Assembly: GCA_002050165.1 (NCBI GenBank)
Contig: MWSW01000016.1
Span: 109,357 to 173,356, forward strand
DNA: 64,000 nucleotides
From: Candidatus Tepidiaquacellales bacterium OLB4/UTCHB1
GTDB lineage: Bacteria > Bacteroidota > Ignavibacteria > Tepidaquicellales > Tepidaquicellaceae
Reading direction: 5' to 3'
The translations under genes and the position numbers were made by a program. Below, one piece after another: positions 18,380 to 28,370 of this stretch (within the stretch, counting starts at the first letter, position 1; each line of letters begins with the position of its first letter). The notes below the pieces were generated by a model. It searched no databases, was not told the DNA's origin, and was given only the letters and a program-made list of their open reading frames with translations.

Positions 18380-19912
18380 TTAATCACCTATCAGATGATT
18401 AAACTTAGGTGTAACAGTTTTAATGTTGACTATAATTTGTTCAACACTCTTTTCTGTTACTTTAAGGAAAGTATTCGGCTGAACGCCAATCCAGACAATG
18501 AATATTACTAACGGGATTAAAGTAACAAGTTCAGTTTTATTTATATCCTTAATATTTTTATTCTCCTCCTTATCGAGCGGACCGAGCATAATCCTCTGAT
18601 AAAGCCAAAGCAAATATACAGCAGCAAATATTACAACAGTTGTGGATATTATAGCATACCAGTGTGATCCAAGATTGGGCGAATAGAAAGACCCGATTAA
18701 GACGAGAAATTCACCTATAAAACCATTCAAGCCCGGTAAACCTATCGACGACATAACAACAATTAGAAAGATAACTGAAAAGACCGGCATAACTTTCATT
18801 ACTCCGCCATATTTTGCAATTTCTTTAGTGTGACGCCTTTCGTAGAGTATACCGACAATCAGAAACAATGCACCTGTTGAGAGCCCGTGATTAATCATTT
18901 GTATAACGCTTCCCTGAATAGCTTCTGCAGTAAGCGCAAATGTTCCCAAGACAATAAATCCCATGTGGCTTACCGAAGAATACGCCACGAGCTTTTTCAT
19001 ATCTTTCTGCACAATTGAAAGTAGCGCTCCGTAAATTATTCCAATTACAGATAGTGCTGCAAAATAAGGTGTAAGCTCAACAAAACCTGCAGGGAACAAA
19101 GTAAGTGAAAACCTTATTAATGCATAAGTCCCCATTTTCAATAGCAGCGATGCAAGAATAACAGACCCGGCAGTGGGAGCCTGCACGTGTGCATCCGGCA
19201 ACCACGTATGCAAAGGGAACAACGGTACCTTGATCATAAAACTTAACGTGAACAATATGAACAGGTAAATTTGCGAATCAACGGGGAGATTATATGAAAC
19301 CGATTTGAGCTCTATTAAATCTGTGGAGAAAGTGCCCAATATAGGCAGCGCGAGAAATCCGAGCCAGATTATACCTACAAGTAAAAGGACACTTCCGGAA
19401 ACAGTATATATAAAAAACTTCACTGTTGCATAGATTCTGTTTTCGGAGCCCCAAATGCCTATCATAAAATACATTGGGATTAAAATGAACTCCCAGAATA
19501 CATAGAACAAAAGCAAATCTAACGCACAAAACACACCAATCAATCCACCAAGCATGAGAAGCATAAGAAAGTAAAATGCTTTTACCTTCGTTTTAATTGT
19601 CTTCCATGAGGCGATTATAGTTAGCGGAATAATAAATGTAGAGAGTAAAATCAAAAGTAACGAAATGCCGTCAATTCCTACAAAATAATTTGTATTGATG
19701 AAATTAATCCATTTTGTTTTTTCCACAAACTGGAATTGTCCCGTACTTGCGTCAAAATTAATGAATAGCAGTAAGGATACCATAAAGGTAAGAATTGATA
19801 CACCAAGTGTATAGGATTTTATTAGCGTTTCGCTTTCCTTTTTAAAGAATAATACCGGAATTGCAAGGACTACCGGTAAGAAAATTAGAATTGAGAGAAT
19901 ATTCGGTATCAA
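18380..19912 (-). CDS. nuoM: NADH-quinone oxidoreductase subunit M (NuoM), isolated copy
   Basis: A 510-residue antiporter-like subunit of respiratory complex I with about 14 transmembrane segments. Key features include FVGIDGISLLLILL, the TM5 glutamate in FYVFWEFILIPMYFMIG, HTWLPDAHVQAPTAGSVILA with the following lysine in LLKMG, and SSIGLPGLNGFIGE near the C terminus. These fit NuoM better than MrpD or NuoL/N. No other nuo gene is present in the window. It sits 10 bp after a Rossmann protein and 16 bp before an NhaD-like antiporter. It may supply complex I from a distance or form part of another ion-translocating unit. Confidence 0.9.
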   Translation of the reverse strand: MIPNILSILIFLPVVLAIPVLFFKKESETLIKSYTLGVSILTFMVSLLLFINFDASTGQFQFVEKTKWINFINTNYFVGIDGISLLLILLSTFIIPLTIIASWKTIKTKVKAFYFLMLLMLGGLIGVFCALDLLLFYVFWEFILIPMYFMIGIWGSENRIYATVKFFIYTVSGSVLLLVGIIWLGFLALPILGTFSTDLIELKSVSYNLPVDSQIYLFILFTLSFMIKVPLFPLHTWLPDAHVQAPTAGSVILASLLLKMGTYALIRFSLTLFPAGFVELTPYFAALSVIGIIYGALLSIVQKDMKKLVAYSSVSHMGFIVLGTFALTAEAIQGSVIQMINHGLSTGALFLIVGILYERRHTKEIAKYGGVMKVMPVFSVIFLIVVMSSIGLPGLNGFIGEFLVLIGSFYSPNLGSHWYAIISTTVVIFAAVYLLWLYQRIMLGPLDKEENKNIKDINKTELVTLIPLVIFIVWIGVQPNTFLKVTEKSVEQIIVNIKTVTPKFNHLIGD

Positions 19913-19922
19913 TTTATAAGAT

Positions 19923-21620
19923 TTATCTTTTAATTCTTAAACCGTTTTCTTCGTGAATAAACAACCAACCAACGATTCTACCTATGTTGATTGATTTAAA
20001 GTTATCCCAGTAATCTGAGTTGAACAAAACCCTCGAACTGTTCATATAGTCGTCTTCATTTTCACACTGATTAATGATGGCAACAAATCTGTCCTTCCAC
20101 CTTTTCCAGTTCTGCTGTCTGAGATCTAACCAACCATCAGCAGCCCATTTTTCCACCTTCTCTTTTGTAATGCTAATACTGTTCCCCTCATTGGCAGAAG
20201 GTATCGTTACGTTTTCACCCCTGAGATATCTCTTCCCGTCAGGCATCAGAATCGGGATACCATTGGAAAGAATTTCATTTCTCAACGAGTGATTCTTTTT
20301 CAGATACTCTGTCATTTTCTTAGCAATATTATCCGGAGCGGCACTAATATAGCTATTGAAATCCTTATAAATAAGTCTGATTAAATGTGCTTCATAAAGA
20401 AGTTTTGACAACCTCGGTGGACCCAACATCTCAAATGCTACTGAATGAGTTTTATATTTCCTTTCGAGTTCATCAAGTTTTTTCACCGCTTCGCCTTGCA
20501 TAAATCCTGCTCTGTAAGTTGGTTCCATCACTGCCGAATCTAATGCGCTGACAATATCGTGTCCCGTTTGTCCGCCTTTAACTTCCTCAATTGCATTTTC
20601 TGCAATTTCCTCCGGTGTTACAAATTCCATCTGTCCTACTGTGGTGATTGTCTCAAATTCACCACGTGAAAAAATACCGTTCTCACCAGTGTCAATGTAA
20701 ACAGTTTTAAACGAGCCCTTCTTCCTGTACTTTCTTCCATCGTTCCTTTTAAACGTCCCTTGAAGTTCTATAGTATCATCAAAGTTTACGCTACAAATCG
20801 GGACTACTTTCCCTCGGTTAAGAATGGTACCGTACTTTATTTTTTTCCACGCAATCGATGCGGTTGGCTTCAGTTCTTTTACTTTCGGACCTCCCTGAGT
20901 ACGAGCCATGAGGAAGAGTAATAATGAATGTGCACCAGCAACCGACGATTTGCTTAATAATACACGCGAAGGCTTCTCCTCACTGTGTGTGTATGGAACA
21001 TTCAAACCCATACCGCCGGTACCACTCGTGCCGACTTTAAGATAAAATGACGTGCCGAACTCTCGCATTGAGTTGTGAAGTAGCTGAATATGTCTTATCA
21101 GTTGTGGAATATAAGATGAACTTATCATCTTTTCGGATGCAATCCGTAGTTTTTGAAAATCTCTCTCATTACTTTGTGAAACAGAAAGTACTTCATTATA
21201 TGAACTGTAAATGTTCTGATAGGCAATTGCAGTCGCGGTATTGATACAGTCGAATACAATGTCAGGCTTAAACTTTTTAAACAATTGATAGATTGACGAA
21301 CCCTTCAGAATTTTATCATCTAAATCATGTACGAAATCTGAGATTAAATTAAACCTCATAACATCGTCGTTCAGGCACGTATCGCGGGACAAATCTTTAT
21401 ATTCGTACCTGACAAAAATATTTCCCCACCACGGTACAAAAAAATTCTTGCGTGTTTTAAACTTTTTAGTAAACTCTGCGCATATTTCTTCCGCTTCCTG
21501 CTTTTTTAAAGAAGTTAAAATAATTTGTTTCGGATTTTCGTTTACTACTTTTCTAGTAATAGCCGATCCGACAAGTCCCCAGCCACCGAGAACCAACACA
21601 CGTTTGTTCTTAATATCCAT
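19923..21620 (-). CDS. Rossmann-fold dehydrogenase-like protein of unknown substrate
   Basis: A 565-residue cytoplasmic protein. The N terminus (VLVLGGWGLVGSAITRKVV) is a GxxGxxG nucleotide-binding fold of the SDR/epimerase type, and LKVGTSGTGGMGLNVPYTHSEEK in the middle is another glycine-rich conserved stretch. A classical YxxxK pair was not located, and the long C-terminal half (~270-565) matches no domain I can name. The start overlaps the stop of the GNAT gene by one base (TAATG) and nuoM begins 10 bp later. NAD(P) binding is likely; the substrate is unknown. Confidence 0.65.
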   Translation of the reverse strand: MDIKNKRVLVLGGWGLVGSAITRKVVNENPKQIILTSLKKQEAEEICAEFTKKFKTRKNFFVPWWGNIFVRYEYKDLSRDTCLNDDVMRFNLISDFVHDLDDKILKGSSIYQLFKKFKPDIVFDCINTATAIAYQNIYSSYNEVLSVSQSNERDFQKLRIASEKMISSSYIPQLIRHIQLLHNSMREFGTSFYLKVGTSGTGGMGLNVPYTHSEEKPSRVLLSKSSVAGAHSLLLFLMARTQGGPKVKELKPTASIAWKKIKYGTILNRGKVVPICSVNFDDTIELQGTFKRNDGRKYRKKGSFKTVYIDTGENGIFSRGEFETITTVGQMEFVTPEEIAENAIEEVKGGQTGHDIVSALDSAVMEPTYRAGFMQGEAVKKLDELERKYKTHSVAFEMLGPPRLSKLLYEAHLIRLIYKDFNSYISAAPDNIAKKMTEYLKKNHSLRNEILSNGIPILMPDGKRYLRGENVTIPSANEGNSISITKEKVEKWAADGWLDLRQQNWKRWKDRFVAIINQCENEDDYMNSSRVLFNSDYWDNFKSINIGRIVGWLFIHEENGLRIKR

Positions 21621-22222
21621 TAATGAGTTCTTTTTGTATTGTATGACATTAGTTGATAAAGACTATTTTCGGGATCCGGATTTTTCTCGTTGTACAGTTC
21701 ACTTTCCACGATAATATGAAGTCTGTTCGATTTTCTAAACCCTAATTTCCTCAAATTACCGATTGCAGCATAATTAGATTTTCTGCAAAAGGCTGTAATG
21801 TGCCTGAACTTCCGCTGCGACCTAATGTAATCAATGATCAACTTTGATGATTCAAAACCAATTTTGAAACCCCTTGCTGATGACAATAGTGCAGTAGATA
21901 TTTCACATGCGAGGTTTAAACCTACTTTCCATTTATACGCAACGTATCCGACAGCAGCATTATTGGATCTTATAATATACCACTCTTCGCTTTCAGACTG
22001 AACACGATCTCTAACCCAAAGTGATATTACGCGTTTTGATTTGCCAAGCGGATAGTCAGGATTTATCAGATCGTGCAATACTTTATCCGAAAATAAAGAA
22101 TGTATCAGTTCAATAGTTTCATTATTAAGACTAAACGGTTCAAGGCTACAATGTTTTCCCTTTAATCGTTTTCCCTGTTTCAAATTATGATTTAATCTTT
22201 CGGCACTACTGTTCCGTACCAA
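21620..22222 (-). CDS. GNAT-family N-acetyltransferase
   Basis: A 200-residue protein with a GNAT-like core: WYIIRSNNAAVGYVAYKW (beta strands), EISTALLSSARGFKIGFES in the place of the acetyl-CoA loop, and a C-terminal FCRKSNYAAIGNLRKLGF, the typical 'N..S....KLGF' ending. The acceptor is unknown. The called start is TTG, overlapping the aldehyde dehydrogenase by 31 bp; no ATG is available near it, so the exact start is unsure. It is translationally coupled to the Rossmann protein. Confidence 0.7.
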   Translation of the reverse strand: MVRNSSAERLNHNLKQGKRLKGKHCSLEPFSLNNETIELIHSLFSDKVLHDLINPDYPLGKSKRVISLWVRDRVQSESEEWYIIRSNNAAVGYVAYKWKVGLNLACEISTALLSSARGFKIGFESSKLIIDYIRSQRKFRHITAFCRKSNYAAIGNLRKLGFRKSNRLHIIVESELYNEKNPDPENSLYQLMSYNTKRTH

Positions 22223-23676
22223 AACTTCTTTTCGCGAACCTTTACTTCATCAATGTGAATATGTTTCAGTTCCATATATTCCTTGATACCATCTAAACCA
22301 AATTCACGCCCTATACCGCTTTGCTTATAGCCTCCAAACGGAACCCGTTCATTTAACAGATGATATTCATTAATCCATACCGTTCCCGCTTTAAGTTTAG
22401 CCGCAAGTTGCAAAGCGCGTGATTCATTAGCAGACCAGACAGCGCCACCAAGTCCATAAATGGAATCATTTGCAATTATAATCGCTTCGTTATCATCTTT
22501 AAATTTTATTATTGAAATAACCGGTCCGAAAATTTCTTCCTGCGCGTTCCTCATTTCGTTTCGAACATTTATAAATGCGGTGGGTTTTATAAAAAAGCCG
22601 GTAGTCCCATAACGTTCGCCTCCTGTCAGTAATTTTGCGCCTTCATCTTTTGCAATTTTAATATAGTTCAAAACTTTGTTGAATTGTTCCTCTGATACCA
22701 CCGGTCCAATATCTGTCCCTTTGTCCATTGGGTTACCAATCTTCATTTTCTCAATTTTGGTTTTCAGCCTTGCAATGAAATCATTGTAAATAGTTTCCTG
22801 AATCAGCAATCTCGTTCCACCTTCGCAACATTGACCTTGATGATAGAATCCGGCATAAATCGCCCCATCAACCGCCATTTCAAGATCAGCATCATCAAGC
22901 ACAATATTTGCTGACTTTCCGCCACATTCAAGAGTAATTTTTTTAAGTGACTCAGAAGCATTTTTCATTACAACTTTTCCAACCTCTGTTGAACCAGTAA
23001 AAGACACTTTATCAACCAGCGGGTTCGTAATCATTTCAGTTCCCACATCTGCATCACCGGTAATAACATTAACAACCCCTTTAGGTAAATCAGTCTGATC
23101 AATTAATCTTGCTAGTTCAAGTGCGGTGACTGATGTTTCAGGTGCTGGTTTCAAGACCAATGTACATCCCGCGGCTAACGCCGGACCTATTTTCCAGATT
23201 GCCATCTTTAGCGGAAAGTTCCATGGAATGATGAGAGAACAAACTCCCACCGGCTCCCATTTCAAGAGATTTTTGCTAACCCCTGCTTTTGAAATTTCTG
23301 AAACTTCATCAAAATCTGTTAGCGCCATCTTTGCAAAGGAATTTAGGTTTCTCGCAGAAAGATATATGTCCTCTGTTGCCTTCTTAAACGTCGATCCTGA
23401 ATCTTTTATTTCAAGCTCCGTTAAACGCTCTTTATTTTCATTAATTTTATCTACAATCTGCTTGATTATCCTGCTACGTTCTTCACGTGACTTTCCATAC
23501 CAGACATTACTATCAAAAGCCCGGCGAGCTGATTTAATTGCCTCTGTTGTATCGTCGAGAGTAGCAGATGATATCTCTGCAATCGCTTCACCATTAGATG
23601 GATCATAAGATATGAACGTACCTTTATCCGAAGCTTCAGTAAACTTACCGTTAATGTACAAAAAATATTTTTCCAT
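22192..23676 (-). CDS. NAD(P)-dependent aldehyde dehydrogenase
   Basis: Oxidises an aldehyde to its carboxylate with NAD(P)+. At 494 residues it has the full family length. Visible motifs: NFPLKMAIWKIGPALAAGC (cofactor and oxyanion region), FTGSTEVGK, the general-base region LECGGKSANIVLDD, and GQCCEGGTR in which the second Cys aligns with the nucleophile. It resembles the betaine-aldehyde/DhaS branch, but the substrate is not readable. It is the first gene of the minus-strand run that continues through GNAT, the Rossmann protein, nuoM and NhaD. Confidence 0.88.
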   Translation of the reverse strand: MEKYFLYINGKFTEASDKGTFISYDPSNGEAIAEISSATLDDTTEAIKSARRAFDSNVWYGKSREERSRIIKQIVDKINENKERLTELEIKDSGSTFKKATEDIYLSARNLNSFAKMALTDFDEVSEISKAGVSKNLLKWEPVGVCSLIIPWNFPLKMAIWKIGPALAAGCTLVLKPAPETSVTALELARLIDQTDLPKGVVNVITGDADVGTEMITNPLVDKVSFTGSTEVGKVVMKNASESLKKITLECGGKSANIVLDDADLEMAVDGAIYAGFYHQGQCCEGGTRLLIQETIYNDFIARLKTKIEKMKIGNPMDKGTDIGPVVSEEQFNKVLNYIKIAKDEGAKLLTGGERYGTTGFFIKPTAFINVRNEMRNAQEEIFGPVISIIKFKDDNEAIIIANDSIYGLGGAVWSANESRALQLAAKLKAGTVWINEYHLLNERVPFGGYKQSGIGREFGLDGIKEYMELKHIHIDEVKVREKKFWYGTVVPKD

Positions 23677-23954
23677 TGGTGGGTTAATTTGTAAAAATTG
23701 GGATAGCTTTTAATTTAAAATTTAAAACAATGAAATTAAAGGAAATGATTAATGAAGGAAATCTAAATTACAAAATATGTCAAATCTGTAACCGGAATTA
23801 AATCTTCGGATAGAAATAAAAATCACAACCTATAATTACCGGAATAATTTGAATAATCGCTTTAAGAATCTAAAAATTTTCCGGAGGCTAATTTCAAATA
23901 GTTGGATTAATTAGCAACAAAACCACTTAACAAATTTCATTAACCGAAACAGAT

Positions 23955-25631
23955 TCATTGCTTTTTTGTTTCCTTTAACCTTATAATGTTCAATCCATCA
24001 ATATAAAATCCATGGACTTTATTGCTCAAAAGATAAACCTGTTCGTTATAATAAAGGAACAACCACGCTGCGTCCTCGATTACAATTCGTTGTATTTCAT
24101 CATACAATTTCATTCGCTTCTCAAAATCTGTTTCTTCCAAACCTTGTTCGTACAATTTATCAACCAATGGGTTACTGTACCCTACACGATTTGGTCCCTT
24201 TGGGGTTATATTCTTGCTGTAGAAAAGTGCCATGAAATTTTCCGGATCGAAATAATCCGCACCCCAACTTGCCCGCCAGAACGGGAATAGTCCTTCCTCC
24301 TGATTTGAAATTAAAGTTGCCTGCAACATCTGATCAAGTTTCAAATCAATCCCGAAACTTTTCAGTTGTTCCTGTACAGCGATTGCAATTGTCTTTTGAA
24401 TCTCATCATTTCCGGTATGCAATGTAAGCTTTAGCCCTTTACCATTCGGGTAACCCGCCTCTTCCAACAGCTTTTTTGCTTTATCCGGATCGTACGTATA
24501 TCCTTTTATATCGGGATTAAATCCCGGCATGCCTGGCGGAATAGGTCCATTGTGCGCAGACACCCCTCTGTTTTTCAATACAAATTTAATTATCTTATCA
24601 CGATCAATTGCGTAATTCAATGCCTGCCGTAATTTCTTATTGTTTACAAACGGTCCCTTTATTCCACCGGGCAAGTTCGGTGCCTGCATCATTCCAAAGA
24701 AAACTGTTTGTAGCCACGGTTGTTTTACAAGACTGTATTTTTTTTCTCCAGCGTCAAGAAGTTCACCATTCTCGTCAGTGATTTGAGCAAAAGTTTCCGA
24801 TGACGGTAAATGAAAATCATATTTGCCATTTACGAAATCAAGAAATTCTGTCTCTGATGACTGAGTGAAGGTCATCTTTACGCCATCAAGATATGGGAGT
24901 TGATTCCCATCTGAATCTTTGTCCCAATATTTTTCATTCCTCGTAAGGTTCATCTCTTTGCCGATATCCCAGTTTAGGAATTTGAACGGTCCTGTCCCAA
25001 CCGGATTCTGACCAATATCAGAGCCGTAATGTTCAACTGCTTCATGTGGATAGACATACCCGTAACTCATAGTCAGTGTACTGAGAAAAGGTGCAAATGG
25101 TGAAACAAGCGTCAAAACCAAAGTAGTATCATTAACAACCTTTATCCCGGATATACCTGAAGGTTCATCCATATCCTTTGATCTGGCATCTATATATTCA
25201 GATGCGCCTTTTATTTTATCTCGCCAAACCCACGCACCACGACTCATTGACTTTGGATCGTTTACTCTCGTAAGACAATATTCAAAATCGTACGCAGTAA
25301 CTTTCCGCCCTTTGCCACCCGGGAAACATTCATCATCATGAAAATAAACATCGTCCCTCAAGATAAAAGTATATTCAAGGCCATTATCTGATATTTCCCA
25401 ACTTTTAGCAATGGTTGGTTTTATCTTATTTTGTTTATCGAACGATACTAATCCTTCCATTAACATTGATAATACCCAAATAGTCTGAACTGTATTCGAC
25501 ATTACCGGTTCAAGCGTTTCCACTCCTAACATCTGGTTCATTACAAATATATTTTCAGTTTCGGACTGTTCATTACCGCAAGAGATAAGCAATAAAGCTG
25601 TAATTGTAACTATGCAAAAGATTTTTTTCAT
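23955..25631 (-). CDS. Family 5 peptide-binding lipoprotein (OppA/DppA type), orphan
   Basis: The extracytoplasmic substrate-binding component of a peptide or related ABC importer. The signal ends in LLISC, a lipobox (Cys18). The SBP_bac_5 pattern follows: TLEPVMSNT, AKSWEISDNGLEYTFILRDDVYFHD, NPVGTGPFKFLNWD, LRQALNYAIDRD, and a C-terminal WLFLYYNEQVYL. The 558-residue length is normal. No permease or ATPase genes are adjacent, so the transporter partner is elsewhere. Peptide specificity is inferred from the family only. Confidence 0.85.
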   Translation of the reverse strand: MKKIFCIVTITALLLISCGNEQSETENIFVMNQMLGVETLEPVMSNTVQTIWVLSMLMEGLVSFDKQNKIKPTIAKSWEISDNGLEYTFILRDDVYFHDDECFPGGKGRKVTAYDFEYCLTRVNDPKSMSRGAWVWRDKIKGASEYIDARSKDMDEPSGISGIKVVNDTTLVLTLVSPFAPFLSTLTMSYGYVYPHEAVEHYGSDIGQNPVGTGPFKFLNWDIGKEMNLTRNEKYWDKDSDGNQLPYLDGVKMTFTQSSETEFLDFVNGKYDFHLPSSETFAQITDENGELLDAGEKKYSLVKQPWLQTVFFGMMQAPNLPGGIKGPFVNNKKLRQALNYAIDRDKIIKFVLKNRGVSAHNGPIPPGMPGFNPDIKGYTYDPDKAKKLLEEAGYPNGKGLKLTLHTGNDEIQKTIAIAVQEQLKSFGIDLKLDQMLQATLISNQEEGLFPFWRASWGADYFDPENFMALFYSKNITPKGPNRVGYSNPLVDKLYEQGLEETDFEKRMKLYDEIQRIVIEDAAWLFLYYNEQVYLLSNKVHGFYIDGLNIIRLKETKKQ

Positions 25632-25700
25632 TTACACAAAAGTTTTTATTTCAAATATTGTTCAAGATAACCAAGCATTAAATAAAATTGAATGAACTAA

Positions 25701-27368
25701 ATGGATGAACAAATCAAAAAGAAGATTATTTTGGCTCACAGTTTCCATTCAAATTCTGATAATAAATTTTATACAGAATCTGACAGGTTAATAAAATATA
25801 AAAACATAGCGGAATTACTGAACGATCGTCTTTCGAAATCCGATTTCGAGTATATAAAATATTTTGATGAGTCTTCAGTCACAACTTATACATATAAAGA
25901 GTTTCTCAGCAGGGTGAACAATCTCGCTAATTTTCTGAAATCAAATTCAATAAAATTCGAGGACAGGATAGCTACATTTTCGGTTAATCATGTTGATACG
26001 GTCATTCTTTATTTCGCCTGTTGGATTTCCGGAGCAGTTGTTATGCCGGTTAACATTTCTGAAGATAAAAACAGAATCCGGTACATACTTGAAAACTCAG
26101 GGGCAAGAATGGTTTTCACGCGAGATGAATATCTGGATAAACTTAACGGTACATTGACACAGGATATCAAAGTTATAAGTTTCGATTCACTTGATTACTC
26201 TGAATACAACGAAACATTTTCACCTGATCAAATTCCGGATTGGAATACTGAAAGTATGATAGTTTACACATCCGGAACGACGAGCAATCCGAAAGGCGTT
26301 GTGTTGACTCAATATAATTTGATGGTTGATGCACATTACATAGCACAATGGCATGATATAAAAGAGAACGATACAATGATGTGCGTTCTTCCGATTCACC
26401 ACGTCAATGGTACTGTCGTAACAGTTGTAACTACAATGTACACAGGTGGCAGATTGATATTAAATAAAAAATTCAGTACTGAAAATTTTCTAAAGAGGAT
26501 CTCCGAAGAAAAAGTAAAAATCGTGAGTGTAGTACCAACGTTATTACAGTTCATGATACATTCAAATGAAAACGCAAGGGATTATGACCTTAAACATTTT
26601 TCGCACATAATTTGCGGCGCCGGTCCACTCACATGTGAAATTAGCAGAGATTTCGAAACAAAATTCGGGATGAGAATAGTTCATGGATATGGACTTTCAG
26701 AAAGCACATGTTACTCATGTTTCATACCTTATAACCTTTCAGAAAGTGAACACTACAAATGGCAGAATGAATTCGGATTTCCCTCTATTGGTATCCCGAT
26801 AAACTGTAACGAAATGGAGATACATTCCGATTCTGGTATTACACTCAATGAAGGGACAAGAGGTGAAATTGTAATCCGTGGTCACAATATTATGAAATAT
26901 TATTACAACAATGATGAAGTCAATCTTGAAACATTTAAACACGGTTGGTTCAGATCCGGAGATGAAGGATTTTTTAAGTTCGATTCAAACGGTAGAAAAT
27001 ATTTCTTTATAACCGGAAGAATAAAAGAACTTATAATCCGCGGTGGTGTAAACATTTCCCCACTAGAAATTGATGAGGTAATTTCCGGGATTAATTGTGT
27101 AAAAGCCGGAATCGCTGTTGGTTTTGAAAATGACTGGTACGGTGATGAAATCGGTGCTCTGGTGATTCTGAAAAATGAATTTTTGAACTTTGACAAAGAT
27201 GAATTGAAACGTCATATAATCAAAGAATGCAGAAAGAAATTACCTTTTGTTAAATCACCCAAAGTAATTGAATTTACCGATATCATTCCGGTAACCTCAA
27301 CCGGTAAATATCAGCGTAATAAAGCTAAACATTTATTTAAAGATTATAAAAAAATACAGTTCAGGTGA
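25701..27368 (+). CDS. AMP-forming acyl-CoA synthetase / ligase
   Basis: Activates a carboxylic acid with ATP and transfers it to CoA or another thiol. The P-loop-like motif YTSGTTSNPKG, the HGYGLSEST region and the hinge GWFRSGDEG...ITGRIKELIIRGG are complete, and the catalytic Lys near the end is present in STGKYQRNK. The 555-residue length is normal. The gene is divergent from the binding lipoprotein and convergent with meaB. The acyl substrate cannot be told; nearness to the methylmalonyl-CoA mutase genes makes a short-chain acid plausible but unproven. Confidence 0.85.
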   Translation: MDEQIKKKIILAHSFHSNSDNKFYTESDRLIKYKNIAELLNDRLSKSDFEYIKYFDESSVTTYTYKEFLSRVNNLANFLKSNSIKFEDRIATFSVNHVDTVILYFACWISGAVVMPVNISEDKNRIRYILENSGARMVFTRDEYLDKLNGTLTQDIKVISFDSLDYSEYNETFSPDQIPDWNTESMIVYTSGTTSNPKGVVLTQYNLMVDAHYIAQWHDIKENDTMMCVLPIHHVNGTVVTVVTTMYTGGRLILNKKFSTENFLKRISEEKVKIVSVVPTLLQFMIHSNENARDYDLKHFSHIICGAGPLTCEISRDFETKFGMRIVHGYGLSESTCYSCFIPYNLSESEHYKWQNEFGFPSIGIPINCNEMEIHSDSGITLNEGTRGEIVIRGHNIMKYYYNNDEVNLETFKHGWFRSGDEGFFKFDSNGRKYFFITGRIKELIIRGGVNISPLEIDEVISGINCVKAGIAVGFENDWYGDEIGALVILKNEFLNFDKDELKRHIIKECRKKLPFVKSPKVIEFTDIIPVTSTGKYQRNKAKHLFKDYKKIQFR

Positions 27369-27377
27369 ATTTATGTA

Positions 27378-28370
27378 TTAATCACCGACAATTCTTTTCA
27401 TGAGTAATTCTGCGGCAGCAGACGGGGAAAGTTCGTTAGTTATAACTTTTGCTTTAAGTTCACTTCGATAATTTTTTATATCCGGGGATGATAAATATTT
27501 CCGTTTTAAATTTTCCATAAATATCTTGTCCATCCACAAACTCAATTGTTCATTTCTGTTCCGTTCAAAAATCTTTTCCGACTTGGTAAATTTTTCAAAC
27601 TCTTCCAAAGATTGCAATATTTCCATTAATCCTTCACCGGTAATTGCCGAACACATTTTAACTTTTACTTTCCAACCTTCGGTAAATTGATTCAGATATT
27701 TCAGAGCGGATGAATATTCAATTGCTGTAAGCTTGGCGCGGTCTTTATTTTCACCTTCGGATTTATTTATGGCAATCAAATCCGCAATTTCGACAATGCC
27801 CTTTTTCAAACCTTGGAGTTCATCTCCGCTACCGGGAATTAAAAGGAGCAAAAGAAAATCTACCATAGTTCTGAGTTCTACTTCACTCTGACCAACCCCC
27901 ATTGATTCCACTAATATCCTGTCATATCCGGCCGCCTCGCAGATCAAAATGCTCTCTCTGGTTTTATTTGCGACGCCTCCAAGTGAGCCGCCGGATGGTG
28001 ACGGCCTGATGAAACAATTTTTATGTCTCGATAATTTTTCCATTCTTGTTTTATCCCCGAGTATGCTACCCCTAGAAATGCTACTACTTGGGTCAACTGC
28101 AAGGACAGCTACCTTATGCCCCTTTTCGAGTAACAATAAACCAAATGATTCTATAAATGTACTTTTACCTGCTCCCGGAATACCGGTTATACCAATACGA
28201 ACCGATTTACCTGTTTGTGGCATTATTGAATTAATGAGTACCTGCGCCATCTCGAAATGCTTGTATGAGGAAGATTCAACTAAAGTAATTGACTTTGATA
28301 AAGCCTTAATATTTCCTTCAAGCAGGGATTGCTTTAGCTCCCCGATATTTATTTTTTCATCAATACTCAA
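27378..28370 (-). CDS. meaB: MeaB, G-protein chaperone of methylmalonyl-CoA mutase
   Basis: A P-loop GTPase of the ArgK/MeaB group that loads and protects adenosylcobalamin in methylmalonyl-CoA mutase. The Walker A motif GIPGAGKST (residues ~61-69), the [22 protein letters not shown] stretch, SVGVGQSE-like switch (MGVGQSEVE) and NKSEGE (NKxD-type) are present. Its start overlaps the end of the large mutase subunit by 4 bp (ATGA), confirming the operon. Confidence 0.95.
   Translation of the reverse strand: MSIDEKINIGELKQSLLEGNIKALSKSITLVESSSYKHFEMAQVLINSIMPQTGKSVRIGITGIPGAGKSTFIESFGLLLLEKGHKVAVLAVDPSSSISRGSILGDKTRMEKLSRHKNCFIRPSPSGGSLGGVANKTRESILICEAAGYDRILVESMGVGQSEVELRTMVDFLLLLLIPGSGDELQGLKKGIVEIADLIAINKSEGENKDRAKLTAIEYSSALKYLNQFTEGWKVKVKMCSAITGEGLMEILQSLEEFEKFTKSEKIFERNRNEQLSLWMDKIFMENLKRKYLSSPDIKNYRSELKAKVITNELSPSAAAELLMKRIVGD

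Noticed and set aside
18380..19912. The gene as an Mrp antiporter subunit (MrpD) or hydrogenase-4 subunit
   Set aside because: The FWEFILIPMYFMIG and HTWLPDAHVQAPTAGS blocks and the length fit NuoM better, and no mrp or hyf genes are near.
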